This document shows positions 48,564 through 58,180 of a DNA stretch of 64,000 nt, piece after piece. The notes under the pieces were generated by a model. That model saw nothing but the letters and a program-made list of their open reading frames with translations, ran no database searches and was not told where the DNA came from. This DNA is from Bacteroidales bacterium (GTDB lineage Bacteria; Bacteroidota; Bacteroidia; Bacteroidales; P3). Made by a program: the position numbers and the translations under genes. The number at the start of each line of letters is the position of its first letter. The stretch's first letter is position 1. The stretch spans positions 93,886 through 157,885 of the forward strand of contig JAKVOZ010000004.1 in assembly GCA_022482545.1 (NCBI GenBank), in the 5' to 3' direction.

Positions 48564-49982
48564 ATGAATAAAAAGAAAACTATACTATATTTTATTTTCG
48601 CTTTAATCTCATTTAATATATTTGCTCAAAACAACAATGTTTCAATAAAAGACACTATTATTGGCAAAAGCATTTATAATAATATTGAATTAAAAGGCAA
48701 ACAAATTAAATTCAATGACAAGATTAAGAACATAAGCATAAACAACAACTCAATAGAAGTATCAACCAAACACTCTTCTACTACTATATCTGATTCTTCA
48801 ATAAATAACAATGATAAAACAAAACAAGATTCTTCAAATAATAATGATTTTATCGTTCTTTGTGATTCAATATTTAATGTTAAAATTATTTATAATGATT
48901 CTTATTTTGAAGGGATTGATTTAATTAACAAAAAAAGTCTTTGGACAAGAAATATTGTTTCAAATTTTAATATTACTGATTTAATACATATTGACGATTC
49001 TAATATTGTTGTTTCTTGCAATGGACTTCATTCTATTAATATTTTAACAGGTAAAGGATGGGATTTTGACTTAAATACTGTAAAAGAAGATAAAACAAGT
49101 GTTTATGTTGGAACAACGGCTAATGTTCTTCTTACTATTGCTGGTGCAGTTGCTGGCATTGATGTTGATGGAGATATTTTTAATAGCGAACCAACATTAT
49201 ATTCTTATTCTTCCAATATTGTTTATGATTATCCATACATTTTTATGGCTGGTATTGATAGAATAGTCTGTCTTGATGTTGAAGGAAATCTTATTTGGCA
49301 AGATTCTTTAAATAAAAAACAAACAACACCTTCTGTATTATTTACTTATGATTCTAATATATATTTAATAAACAAAGGATTTATACAAAAAGATGATGAA
49401 CATGCAACAACATCTGGCAAATGTTTTGTAAATGGTTATAATATTATTAGTGGAAAAAAGATTTTTTCTTCTTATTTAAAGAACAAAGATAATGTTTTAG
49501 AAGATTATAAAGTTGTCAATAATGATTTGTATATGCTTTTTGATAACAAACTTGTTGTATTCTCTCTTGCCAATGGCAAAACAATTAAAGAATTTTCTCA
49601 TACATTAGAATCCTATAAAGATAATGTTGGCTCTTTTGCTTATGATAATATGTTTTTTTATGATAAAGGAAAATTTAAAAGCATAAACACAATAGATTCT
49701 ACTAATATTTTAATCTTTGTTGATGATAAAGAATTAAACATTTATAACAAAGATATGACGCTTATTAGAAAAGTACCTTATGATAACATATTTTTCAAAA
49801 CCATACAAGCAAATAATTTAACTATTATTGGTAACAAAAAAAATAGTTTATTGATTAATGAAGATGGTATTGCGTTAATGAAACTCAACATCTCTTACAA
49901 TGCTGTTCGTATTGGAAACAAACTTTATGATATTAAAGATAATTGTATTACAGAATTAGATTTAAATGATTTGTTTAAATAA
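48564..49982 (+). CDS. Secreted PQQ-like beta-propeller protein, unknown function
   Basis: 472 residues; signal peptide at about 1-21 (ILYFIFALISFNIFAQ). An Asn/Ser/Lys-rich linker (25-90) precedes a WD/PQQ-like beta-propeller with repeats such as VVSCNGLHSINILTGKGWDF, MAGIDRIVCLDVEGNLIWQDS and LYMLFDNKLVVFSLANGKTI. GTTANVLLTIAGAVAGIDVDG forms one longer hydrophobic strand. No PQQ ligands are evident; BamB-type or generic surface use are both possible. It converges on the response regulator with array H filling the gap. Confidence 0.75.
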   Translation: MNKKKTILYFIFALISFNIFAQNNNVSIKDTIIGKSIYNNIELKGKQIKFNDKIKNISINNNSIEVSTKHSSTTISDSSINNNDKTKQDSSNNNDFIVLCDSIFNVKIIYNDSYFEGIDLINKKSLWTRNIVSNFNITDLIHIDDSNIVVSCNGLHSINILTGKGWDFDLNTVKEDKTSVYVGTTANVLLTIAGAVAGIDVDGDIFNSEPTLYSYSSNIVYDYPYIFMAGIDRIVCLDVEGNLIWQDSLNKKQTTPSVLFTYDSNIYLINKGFIQKDDEHATTSGKCFVNGYNIISGKKIFSSYLKNKDNVLEDYKVVNNDLYMLFDNKLVVFSLANGKTIKEFSHTLESYKDNVGSFAYDNMFFYDKGKFKSINTIDSTNILIFVDDKELNIYNKDMTLIRKVPYDNIFFKTIQANNLTIIGNKKNSLLINEDGIALMKLNISYNAVRIGNKLYDIKDNCITELDLNDLFK

Positions 49983-49990
49983 CATTTTTT

Positions 49991-50158
49991 TCTAACATTA
50001 TCTCCTATTTTCATATCTCTTTATTCTGCTGAAATATTTCTTCGTTTTATTGAAATATTTCTTCGTTTTAACAAAATATAACGAAGATATATTTTTATGC
50101 CTTTTTATCCTATTAAAATTGTTCTTTAATACAATTAAATATAATTATTTATTAGGCT
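49991..50158. repeat. 21-bp-period array H (8 units) filling a convergent gap
   Basis: Units at 49991, 50012, 50033, 50054, 50075, 50096, 50117 and 50138. Neighbouring units 50054 and 50075 are opposed (ATATTTCTTCGTT and AACGAAGATATAT). The array starts 8 bp after the PQQ-like stop and its last unit contains the response regulator stop (50145-50147). Units 2-4 are related to arrays A, E and K. Confidence 0.8.
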
Positions 50159-50867
50159 TAATTTTTAAAACAAAACCAATATCATGCCTATTTATTATTT
50201 GAATATTCTTATCACTACTCAAATATTTACGTAATTTAGAAACATAAACGTCCATACTGCGAGTATTATAATAGCGTTTATCATTCCATATATTTTTATA
50301 TAAGCATTCTCTTGTTACGATATGATTTGGTTTTGATGCCAATAGTTGCAACAAAGCACCTTCTTTTTTTGTTAGCATCATAACTGTTTTATCATCTTCC
50401 TTTTCATAGTTAAAAGTAAGCAACCTTTGAGAAACAGAAAAACTAAACTTACTAAAATATAAAACCTCATCATTTATTTCATATACTGGCTCAACGTCTG
50501 TTTGCTCTTCATGAGAAACAATATGATTATATATTTTCTTTGGATTTTGTTTGTTAGGAATAAGTTTGCAGTTATTTATATGCAATTCTTCAATGCTTTG
50601 TTTCTCACTTATTGAAGAATAGATTACTATAATTCTTATTTCATCATTAACATCTTTGATTGTCTCTAAAACATCAATAATTCTAAAATCATTAGGTAAT
50701 GAGCCTATAACAACAAAAGAGAATGTATTTGCTTCAAACAAACGCAACATCAACTCTTTTGTTCTTACTCCAAAGGCTATAAAACCTTTTTTCTCTAAGT
50801 AATTAGATAAAGAATTAGTGAATTTAATATCTTTATCAATAATTAGAATATTGTCTTTGCTTTCCAT
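50145..50867 (-). CDS. OmpR-type response regulator with degenerate receiver
   Basis: 240 residues. Receiver fold at 5-118 with the C-terminal winged-helix DNA-binding domain at about 140-238 (VMMLTKKEGALLQLLASKP, YYNTRSMDVYVSKLRKYL, IINRHDIGFVLKI), typical of RprY/OmpR. Key receiver residues are lost: the phosphoacceptor aspartate position is G55 (VVIGSLPND), the second acidic residue next to D11 is K12, and the KP switch lysine motif is not preserved (KLIPNKQNP). So it should bind DNA without phosphorylation by a kinase. No histidine kinase is adjacent. It lies 37 bp after lepB in the same direction. Confidence 0.87.
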   Translation of the reverse strand: MESKDNILIIDKDIKFTNSLSNYLEKKGFIAFGVRTKELMLRLFEANTFSFVVIGSLPNDFRIIDVLETIKDVNDEIRIIVIYSSISEKQSIEELHINNCKLIPNKQNPKKIYNHIVSHEEQTDVEPVYEINDEVLYFSKFSFSVSQRLLTFNYEKEDDKTVMMLTKKEGALLQLLASKPNHIVTRECLYKNIWNDKRYYNTRSMDVYVSKLRKYLSSDKNIQIINRHDIGFVLKIKPNK

Positions 50868-50904
50868 AAAATATATTTATTTTTTGTTTTAGTATCCTAT
50901 AATT

Positions 50905-52641
50905 CTATCTAACTATTCTAAACAATTTATTCCAACGAATTTTTCCTAATCCATTCTTATCTTTGTTTAAAGAAAGCCATACAAATGAAGCCTTTCCTAC
51001 AATATGATCTTCTGGAACAAATCCCCAAAAACGACTATCAGCAGAATTGTGTCTATTATCTCCCATCATCCAATAGTAATCCATCTTAAAAGTATAACTT
51101 GTTGCTCTTTTACCATTAATATAATAAGCACTACCACGTTTAGTTAAGGTGTTGTTCTCAAAATTAACTATTGCTCTTTTGTAAAACAATACATTATCAT
51201 CTGTCAATGGAATTGTCATACCTTTCTTTGGTATTCTTACAGGACCATAATAATCTACATTCCAATTGTATTTCTTTGAATAAGGAAACAAATCATCATT
51301 ACGAAAACCTTTCATACAAACAACTGGCGTTATACTCTCAACGTAAGGCATAAGTTTAATCTTACTTATTAATTCATTACTCAAAGGAAGTGTTGTGTAG
51401 TTTCTTGCTTTGTTTATCTCAGAAGAATCTACGCCTGCCTGCGAAAGAAATGTACCTATATCAATAAGTTCTGGGTGAAAGAAAACTTGACAATTCATTT
51501 TATAGTTATTATCTATTACTAAACTATAATCTGTTTTCTTATCATCAATAGGTTGAATATCTATTACGTAAGGATTATCTTTAAGCGATTGAATTTGATT
51601 TTTTGTCAATCTCATATAATAATAAAGATTCATCATTTGCATATCTTCCTTACTTACTCCAATATTTACAAGTTCTTTCTCATTAAAAGAATATCCATTT
51701 TTTATCTTTATCTTATAAGTTATCTGATATTTATCTGGACTTTCAAGTGGCTTACCATTAATATAAACTATTCTATTAACAACCTTAACTGTTTCGCCTG
51801 GCAAACCAATACATCTTTTAATAAAATTTTCTCTTTTATCAACTGGTCTTGTTATTATATCTCCAAAAGCCTGTTTATCATTCCATACCTTATCTCTTCC
51901 ATATTTACGAACAAGTGAATAATAACTCTCATTGCTTTGATAAATAGTAGAAAGAGTGTCGCCATCAGGAAAATTAAATACAACAGCATCATATCTTTTT
52001 ACATGAGAATAACCAGGCAAACGGTCATAAGGAAGATGAATCCATTCAAGATATGATTTACTACTACTAAAAGGTAATGTATTATGAACAAGAGGAAAAG
52101 CAATAGGTGTATTTGGTATCCTTGGTCCATAAGCAATCTTACTTACAAAAAGATAATCTCCAACAAGTAATGATTTCTCCATAGAAGATGTTGGAATAGT
52201 ATATGCTTCAAAGAACATTGTCCTTATTATTGTTGCGGCAATGACAGCAAATATTATAGCATCACACCAATCTCTAACAACTCCAACTTTATATTTTGGT
52301 AAATCACTTAAATGATGATATTCTTCTTTTTTATTAAATCCTAAGATAATAAAGATAACATAAGGAAAAAGAACAGTTAATAGTTGATACCAAAGACTAT
52401 TTTTCTTAAAACTCTTAACAACTTCTATCGCAATAAGCATAAGAACAAAAACATTGATAAAAGGTATTAATGCGTAAATAAACCACCAAAACTTCTTATC
52501 TATAATTTTTACAGTTACCCATATATTATAAATAGGAATAATTGCAAGATAACCTTTATATCCTGCCTTTTCAAATATCTTCCACAAACCTATTAATGTA
52601 AGTATAGTTTGAATTAATAATATTAATAAATAAATATCCAT
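50905..52641 (-). CDS. lepB: Signal peptidase I with extra N-terminal membrane region
   Basis: 578 residues, nearly twice E. coli LepB. Three to four helices fill residues 1-100 (DUF5684-like), then a single anchor (125-145) and the S26 domain: catalytic S153 in [17 protein letters not shown], catalytic K275 in [13 protein letters not shown], and [20 protein letters not shown] at the end. Between the lysine box and the final box sits an extra segment of about 200 residues (roughly 290-500), rich in short beta-type stretches. It cleaves signal peptides at the outer side of the inner membrane. Alone with the response regulator downstream. Confidence 0.93.
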   Translation of the reverse strand: MDIYLLILLIQTILTLIGLWKIFEKAGYKGYLAIIPIYNIWVTVKIIDKKFWWFIYALIPFINVFVLMLIAIEVVKSFKKNSLWYQLLTVLFPYVIFIILGFNKKEEYHHLSDLPKYKVGVVRDWCDAIIFAVIAATIIRTMFFEAYTIPTSSMEKSLLVGDYLFVSKIAYGPRIPNTPIAFPLVHNTLPFSSSKSYLEWIHLPYDRLPGYSHVKRYDAVVFNFPDGDTLSTIYQSNESYYSLVRKYGRDKVWNDKQAFGDIITRPVDKRENFIKRCIGLPGETVKVVNRIVYINGKPLESPDKYQITYKIKIKNGYSFNEKELVNIGVSKEDMQMMNLYYYMRLTKNQIQSLKDNPYVIDIQPIDDKKTDYSLVIDNNYKMNCQVFFHPELIDIGTFLSQAGVDSSEINKARNYTTLPLSNELISKIKLMPYVESITPVVCMKGFRNDDLFPYSKKYNWNVDYYGPVRIPKKGMTIPLTDDNVLFYKRAIVNFENNTLTKRGSAYYINGKRATSYTFKMDYYWMMGDNRHNSADSRFWGFVPEDHIVGKASFVWLSLNKDKNGLGKIRWNKLFRIVR

Positions 52642-52728
52642 AACTTTTCTTGTTGTATTTTTTTATTTTAAAATTAAGACGAAAAAACAATTTGCATTGC
52701 TATTTTACGTTTCATACACAAATTAACG

Positions 52729-52736
52729 CAAAAATA
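52729..52736 (-). promoter_or_regulatory. Possible -7 box (TATTTTTG) of lepB
   Basis: Matches TAnnTTTG in the divergent gap with the S41 gene. The predicted leader to lepB is about 80 nt; no -33 is evident. Confidence 0.3.
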
Positions 52737-52755
52737 TTAAACTTATTTTAGAAAA

Positions 52756-54507
52756 ATGAAAAGGCTACTATTTATTTTATGTATTTTATTTTCTTGTTTG
52801 GCTTATTCGCAGACAGATAATAATAATGAGAAAAAGATGTTACAAGTTATGGGCTTGATTAAGTACTATTATGTAGATACTGTAAATATGTCTAAAATCT
52901 CAGAAAAAGGAATAGAGACAATGCTAAAAGAATTAGACCCACACTCTGCTTATATTCCTAAGAAAGAAGTTGAAAAAGCAAATGAACCATTACAAGGAAA
53001 CATTGAAGGTATTGGCGTTACTTTTCAAATAATGAATGATACTATTCATATTATTGATGTTATTGCAGATGGTCCAAGCGATAAGGTAGGCATTCTTCCA
53101 GGTGATAAAATAATTAAAGTTAATGATACTATTTGTGTTGGCGATTCAATAAACAACGATTGGGTTATGTCTCATTTAAGAGGCAAAAAAGGAAGTAAGG
53201 TCGTTGTTGAGATAAGACGAGAAAGCAAACAAACTCCTTTAACATTTAAAATCATAAGAGATAAGATACCATTAAACAGTATTGATACTTGGTTTATGAT
53301 AGATAAAGAAATAGGTTACATAAGTTTAAGACGTTTTTCTCAAAATTCTGATCAAGAGTTTCAAAAGGCTGTCGCAGATTTGAAGAAACAAGGCATGAAA
53401 AAACTTATCTTTGATTTGCGTAGTAATGGTGGCGGATACTTAGAAACGGCAAAAGATATTTGTGATGAGTTCTTACCAAAAGACAAAAGAATAGTTTATA
53501 CGCAAGGAGTTCATTCGCCTGAATATGAATTAACATCTACAAGTGAAGGTTGTTTTGAAAAAGGCGATTTAGTTATATTAATTGATGAATATACTGCATC
53601 AGCAAGTGAGATTACTTCTGGTGCTATTCAAGATTGGGATAGAGGTGTTATCATTGGCAGAAGAAGTTTTGGTAAGGGTTTGGTTCAAAGACCTATGAAT
53701 TTACTTGATGGCTCTCAAATGCGTTTAACAACTGCAAGGTATTATATTCCATCAGGACGTTGTATTCAAAAGTCATATAAAGATGGTACTGATGCTTATT
53801 ATCAAGACTACTTCAAAAGATACCAACATAAAGAATTTCTAACTCCTGATTCTATTTCTTTTCCTGATTCATTAAAATATAAAACGAATAAAGGTAGAAT
53901 AGTTTATGGTGGTGGTGGTATTATGCCAGATATTTTTGTACCTATTGACACAACAAGAGCAAGTGATTATTTTATTAACCTTAGAAGTAAAAACATCTTC
54001 AATAATTTTTCTCTTTCTTGGAGTGAAAAAAACAGAGAAACAATGTTGAAAAAATATCCTACGTATGATGATTTTGACAAGGCTTTTGATTCACTAAATA
54101 TTATGAATGAATTTGAGGAATATGCAACAAAAGAAGGTGTTAAAAAGAATATAATAAAAACAGATTGGGTTAATAATATTGTTATGAACTATTTAAAAGA
54201 TATTCAAAAAGACACAACACAAAACTCTCAATATACTTCATATTCTTCTTATGCAGATAATCTTTTGGATAGCAATAAGATGATTGACCAGATTAAACAA
54301 AAAGCAAAGGAAGAAGATTTGAAAGAACAAGAACTAATAAAACAATCTAACGTTTATATAAAGAACAATCTCAAAGGTTTTATAGCAAGAAATCTTTATG
54401 GAACGAAGTATTATTACAAAGCAGTTCAAGAAACAGACGACACTCTTCAAAAAGCAATATCTGTTTTAAAAGATACAAAACAATATAAAGCTATCTTAAA
54501 GAATTAG
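52756..54507 (+). CDS. S41 family C-terminal processing peptidase with PDZ domain
   Basis: 583 residues; signal peptide 1-18 (LLFILCILFSCLAYSQ). PDZ domain at about 78-165 (GIGVTFQIMNDTIHIIDVIADGPSDKVGILPGDKI), then the protease core with the serine motif YTASASEITSG (279-289) and the lysine K307 in GRRSFGKGLVQ. It is a periplasmic protease acting on C-terminal ends of proteins. The last 190 residues form an extension found in Bacteroidota CtpA proteins. Its TAG stop (54505-54507) lies inside the first unit of array I. Confidence 0.93.
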   Translation: MKRLLFILCILFSCLAYSQTDNNNEKKMLQVMGLIKYYYVDTVNMSKISEKGIETMLKELDPHSAYIPKKEVEKANEPLQGNIEGIGVTFQIMNDTIHIIDVIADGPSDKVGILPGDKIIKVNDTICVGDSINNDWVMSHLRGKKGSKVVVEIRRESKQTPLTFKIIRDKIPLNSIDTWFMIDKEIGYISLRRFSQNSDQEFQKAVADLKKQGMKKLIFDLRSNGGGYLETAKDICDEFLPKDKRIVYTQGVHSPEYELTSTSEGCFEKGDLVILIDEYTASASEITSGAIQDWDRGVIIGRRSFGKGLVQRPMNLLDGSQMRLTTARYYIPSGRCIQKSYKDGTDAYYQDYFKRYQHKEFLTPDSISFPDSLKYKTNKGRIVYGGGGIMPDIFVPIDTTRASDYFINLRSKNIFNNFSLSWSEKNRETMLKKYPTYDDFDKAFDSLNIMNEFEEYATKEGVKKNIIKTDWVNNIVMNYLKDIQKDTTQNSQYTSYSSYADNLLDSNKMIDQIKQKAKEEDLKEQELIKQSNVYIKNNLKGFIARNLYGTKYYYKAVQETDDTLQKAISVLKDTKQYKAILKN

Positions 54508-54651
54508 AATAAGGACACAATAGAATAGAATCAAAAGACAAAAAAAATAAAACGCTATTTCATTAAAATACATTAGCGATGTACTGATAGTACAACGGCG
54601 ATGTACTGACAGTACATTAGCAATGTATTTTTTTATTTCTTCATTTTAGAA
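54503..54651. repeat. 21-22-bp-period array I (7 units) with exchanged cores
   Basis: Units at 54503, 54524, 54545, 54566, 54587, 54609 and 54631; two are 22 bp. Units 4-6 carry a different core: GTACTGATAGTAC and GTACTGACAGTAC palindromes next to ACATTAGCGATGT and ACATTAGCAATGT. The first unit supplies the S41 stop codon and the array ends 60 bp before the rlmI stop. Confidence 0.8.
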
Positions 54652-54711
54652 GAACAAATCAAAAAAAACACTATATCTAATTTATTTAACTTATTAATCA
54701 AATACCTTTAT

Positions 54712-55905
54712 CTATTCTACTTGAAGAACAAATCCTTTTAAGTACTCTCCTTCTGGGTGAAATATACTTTGAGGATGGTCAAACGGTTGTGGAAGTTTTC
54801 TTGCTATTCTAACATTACGATTAACGTTGGCAGCACAAGAGAATAACATCGTAAGAAAATCATCTTTGCTTACTGCTTGCGAACAAGAGAAAGTAAATAA
54901 TAATCCGCCTTTTTTAATTTTCTCCATTGCTTTGGTATTAATTTCTCTATATCCTTTAAGAGCCTGTCTTACGTCTTTATTATGTTTAGCAAATGCAGGT
55001 GGGTCTAAAATAATTATATCATACTTGTCGTTTTCTATCTCGTTAAGATAATCCATCACATCAACAACCTTGCTTTTGTGATTAGTTGTAAAATCATTTA
55101 ATTCAACGTTTTTGTCGCAAATCTCAATAGCACGTTTAGATATATCAAGAGTTTCCACTTCTGTTGCACCACCTTTTAGTGCTGAAACAGAAAAACCTCC
55201 CGTGTAACCAAAAGCATTTAACACTATCTTGTCTTTACTAAGAGATGAAAGCAGTTTTCTGTTATCTCTTTGGTCTATAAAAAAGCCCGTTTTCTGTCCT
55301 TGACGAAAATCAATTAAGTATTTGCAGTTGTTTTCCTTAGCAATGAAATACTCATCTTCTGTGTTTTTGTAAATAAACTCGTCTTTTGAAAACACTTTTC
55401 CTTTTCTTGGCAAAGTAGAAGATGATTTATTGAAGATAGTCTTTGTTTTTGGAAGATTTTTAAGTAGAGAATTAACTATAAGGTCTTGCATTTTCAACAT
55501 TCCAACGCTATGAAACTGAATTACAAGATTATTATCGTAATAATCCACAATAAGTCCTGGCAAGAAATCGCCTTCTGAATAAACAAGACGGAAGATATTT
55601 GTTGTTCTATCTGAGAAAAATCCCATCATCTTTCTATAATCTATTGCTTGTTTAATCTTTCTATCAAAGAAGTCTTGGTCTATGTCTTCTTTTTCAAAAG
55701 AAAGTATCTTTGCAATAATAGTATCGTTTTGAAAATAGCCAGTTGCAAGATATTGGTTATCACTTGAAAGGATATTAACTATATCTCCTTCTTCTATTTC
55801 TTCGTCCATAAGGTCTACTGCACCAGAAAACAACCATGGATGTTTACGTAAAATAGACTTATCCTTATTTGGATAAAGGATAAGTCTTCTATAATCTTTC
55901 TGCAT
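54712..55905 (-). CDS. RlmI-like class I SAM rRNA methyltransferase
   Basis: 397 residues. N-terminal PUA-like domain (1-90: RRLILYPNKDKSILRKHPWLFSGAV), then the RlmI-like central part and Rossmann SAM-binding region with VLNAFGYTGGFSVSALKGGATEVETLDIS and the catalytic-type ILDPPAFAKHNKD. The family methylates C5 of cytosine in 23S rRNA; the target nucleotide cannot be verified here. Last gene of the bamD operon, 18 bp after the aminotransferase. Confidence 0.88.
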   Translation of the reverse strand: MQKDYRRLILYPNKDKSILRKHPWLFSGAVDLMDEEIEEGDIVNILSSDNQYLATGYFQNDTIIAKILSFEKEDIDQDFFDRKIKQAIDYRKMMGFFSDRTTNIFRLVYSEGDFLPGLIVDYYDNNLVIQFHSVGMLKMQDLIVNSLLKNLPKTKTIFNKSSSTLPRKGKVFSKDEFIYKNTEDEYFIAKENNCKYLIDFRQGQKTGFFIDQRDNRKLLSSLSKDKIVLNAFGYTGGFSVSALKGGATEVETLDISKRAIEICDKNVELNDFTTNHKSKVVDVMDYLNEIENDKYDIIILDPPAFAKHNKDVRQALKGYREINTKAMEKIKKGGLLFTFSCSQAVSKDDFLTMLFSCAANVNRNVRIARKLPQPFDHPQSIFHPEGEYLKGFVLQVE

Positions 55906-55923
55906 TAATATTTTGTTATATTA

Positions 55924-57240
55924 TTATTTCTTGTGGTCTTCGTTGAACTTCTTTACTCTTTCTTTGAATACAGGTAAAAGTTCGTGAGGTACTAATGAAA
56001 CGCATGCTCTTAGTCCTTCGCTACGACTACTTCCTGTAATATCTAATGAAATAGCACTGATACCATAATAAATAAGTTCATTCAAAAGTTCTTCTCCGCT
56101 CATTCCTTCGTAAGCAAATGTAAAATAGAATCCATCTGCTATCTTAACATCTAAATCTTTATCATATACAATATGGAAACCATTTTCTAATAAAGCCTCT
56201 TTCATAAAATGTGCTTTTCTTTCATAGTCTTTCAAAGCCTCAACAAAGTTATATTCTCCATCATTGCATGCTTTCATAACAGCAGCCAAACCATATTGTG
56301 CTGAATGTGCTGTTCCTGAAGACAAAGCATATATTGTTCCAAACACTATTGCTCTTCCAAAAGTATCTTGAGCAAAGTATTTCTTCATATAGTCTGAATG
56401 CCAAGAATATACTGCACTACTCATAACCATAACTGCTATTCTTTCTCCTGCATAAGAGAATGCTTTTGAGCCAGAAATCATAAGTATGTATTTCTTTGCC
56501 CATTTAGCAACTGTTGGTTGAAATGGTGGTACGCCTGGTTTAGAATAATCTTTTCTAAAATCCATTCCAAAGTATGCTAAATCTTCTATTACTACTACAT
56601 CATACTTATTTGCTACTTCTGCAATGATTTGTAGTTCTTTTTCATTGAAACAAAACCAACCAGGATTATTTGGTGAAGAATAGATAAGTCCTGCTATTTC
56701 TCCTTTGCTTAGATAACTTTCAAGTTTTTCTCTAAGTTTTTCTCCCCTATAATCATAGACATCAAAATGTTCCATCTCTATGCCTAATATCTTACATTGT
56801 TGTTTTTGAACAGGAAAACCTGGGTCTATGAAAAGAATCTTATTTTTCTTTTCGTCCATCTTTGTTAAAGTCATAAAGATAGCAAAACCACTTTGCATTG
56901 AACCTGCTGTTGGCACGCAACTATCTTCTGAAACATCTATATCAAGAAAATTCTTAACAAAGCGTTTGCTCTCGTGCTTCAACTCTGCCGTACCGTAAAT
57001 ATCTGGATAAATTGCAGATACTCCGTCTTTCAACGCTTGTATTTGTGCATCTACACCTACTTTAACTGTTGGTAATCCTGGAACTCCCATCTCCATTCTT
57101 ACAAATGGTAAAGATGTTTCTTTTTCCACATCATCGACAACTTTTTTCACTTCTCTTATTGAAGCTTTGCCGACACTCTTAATATTGTTTTTTGCAATAA
57201 TACTATCTACTACTGCTTTGTTTAATGGTACTTGTGTCAT
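55924..57240 (-). CDS. PLP-dependent class I/II aminotransferase
   Basis: 438 residues, fold type I. The PLP lysine is K259 in ISGSKAFSYAGERIAV; N192 region in YSSPNNPGWFCF, D220 and Y223 in IEDLAYFG complete the cofactor pocket. Residues 45-60 (PFVRMEMGVPGLPTVK) are typical of the aspartate/alanine group. Substrate is unknown; the operon (porD, coaBC) gives no hint of a particular amino acid. 24 bp after porD. Confidence 0.87.
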   Translation of the reverse strand: MTQVPLNKAVVDSIIAKNNIKSVGKASIREVKKVVDDVEKETSLPFVRMEMGVPGLPTVKVGVDAQIQALKDGVSAIYPDIYGTAELKHESKRFVKNFLDIDVSEDSCVPTAGSMQSGFAIFMTLTKMDEKKNKILFIDPGFPVQKQQCKILGIEMEHFDVYDYRGEKLREKLESYLSKGEIAGLIYSSPNNPGWFCFNEKELQIIAEVANKYDVVVIEDLAYFGMDFRKDYSKPGVPPFQPTVAKWAKKYILMISGSKAFSYAGERIAVMVMSSAVYSWHSDYMKKYFAQDTFGRAIVFGTIYALSSGTAHSAQYGLAAVMKACNDGEYNFVEALKDYERKAHFMKEALLENGFHIVYDKDLDVKIADGFYFTFAYEGMSGEELLNELIYYGISAISLDITGSSRSEGLRACVSLVPHELLPVFKERVKKFNEDHKK

Positions 57241-57264
57241 ATATTTTTATATATTAAAACGCAA

Positions 57265-58176
57265 TCATTTTACTGATTGGTTGATTTGTTCATATTTAGT
57301 TGTATTAGCCGGATTAATCTCTTTCATTATAGCAATAACTTGTGTCTGTTCATTACTTGGTGCTCCTTTGTATATATTTACTATCTCATCTGCCTTTGCA
57401 TCAATAAACTGTTGAACACAAACTAATCCACTTCTCTCCATATTGACTGCTTTTAAATCTTTTAATGCAAGAAATATATTGTTCCTTGCCTCTGCTTGAT
57501 TATCTTCTCCCATCATATCTAATCCCATACGATGATATTGATACCAAACATTATGAATATCACTATACGTTGAATTAGTATAATTTTCTATCATCCAATA
57601 TTTATTTGTATTATTCTCCGCTCTCTTCCATCCTTTATTTGCACTTCTTTGTGCTGCAGTAACAATGTTTTGACAAGTTTGAAAATACTTACTTCCTCCA
57701 TTTAAACTATAACTATCTCCATCTAACGCTAAGAAGTAATTAAGATAAAAAGCCACTGTTGAAAGAAGATTACTTGTATAATTATTTTCATCAAACTCTA
57801 CATTCTGCCCTTGAAGATATTTAAAAGTAAAATCTTTCTCTTCTGTATTGAGCATTGTTGTTGTGTATGTTGAACCATAAACAGGACGACGAAGCTGAAC
57901 ATAAAGGTCTCCCTTAAAATCTTCTTGACTACTTCTTTCTCTTACATTTATTGTTATGCTACCTTCTATCTTCTCTATATCTTCATAATGATAACTTGTC
58001 CATTGCTTATCATTAACAAAACTATTTAACGCTGATTGTATTGTATTATATATTTCTTTGTCTGTACCTTGTATTTGTGAGGCACTAACACTTATATTTA
58101 CTCTAAACTCTTGTGAAAAAACATTACAGCAAAGAAAAAACAAACATATCGCAAATACTATCTTCTTTATTATCAT
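57265..58176 (-). CDS. porD: Type IX secretion protein PorD (DUF4835)
   Basis: 303 residues; signal peptide at about 1-21 (IVFAICLFFLCCNVFSQ). Family marks EFRVNISVSASQIQGTDKEIYNTIQSALNSFVND near the N-terminus, GDLYVQLRRPVYGSTYTTTMLN and GKYFQTC-like GSKYFQTCQN with AFYLNYFLALDGDSY. PorD is needed for type IX secretion in Porphyromonas and its relatives; the molecular role is poorly known. Four bases after coaBC in the conserved bamD-rpoZ-coaBC-porD order; in many genomes recN follows, but here an aminotransferase does. Confidence 0.9.
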   Translation of the reverse strand: MIIKKIVFAICLFFLCCNVFSQEFRVNISVSASQIQGTDKEIYNTIQSALNSFVNDKQWTSYHYEDIEKIEGSITINVRERSSQEDFKGDLYVQLRRPVYGSTYTTTMLNTEEKDFTFKYLQGQNVEFDENNYTSNLLSTVAFYLNYFLALDGDSYSLNGGSKYFQTCQNIVTAAQRSANKGWKRAENNTNKYWMIENYTNSTYSDIHNVWYQYHRMGLDMMGEDNQAEARNNIFLALKDLKAVNMERSGLVCVQQFIDAKADEIVNIYKGAPSNEQTQVIAIMKEINPANTTKYEQINQSVK

Positions 58177-58180
58177 AATC

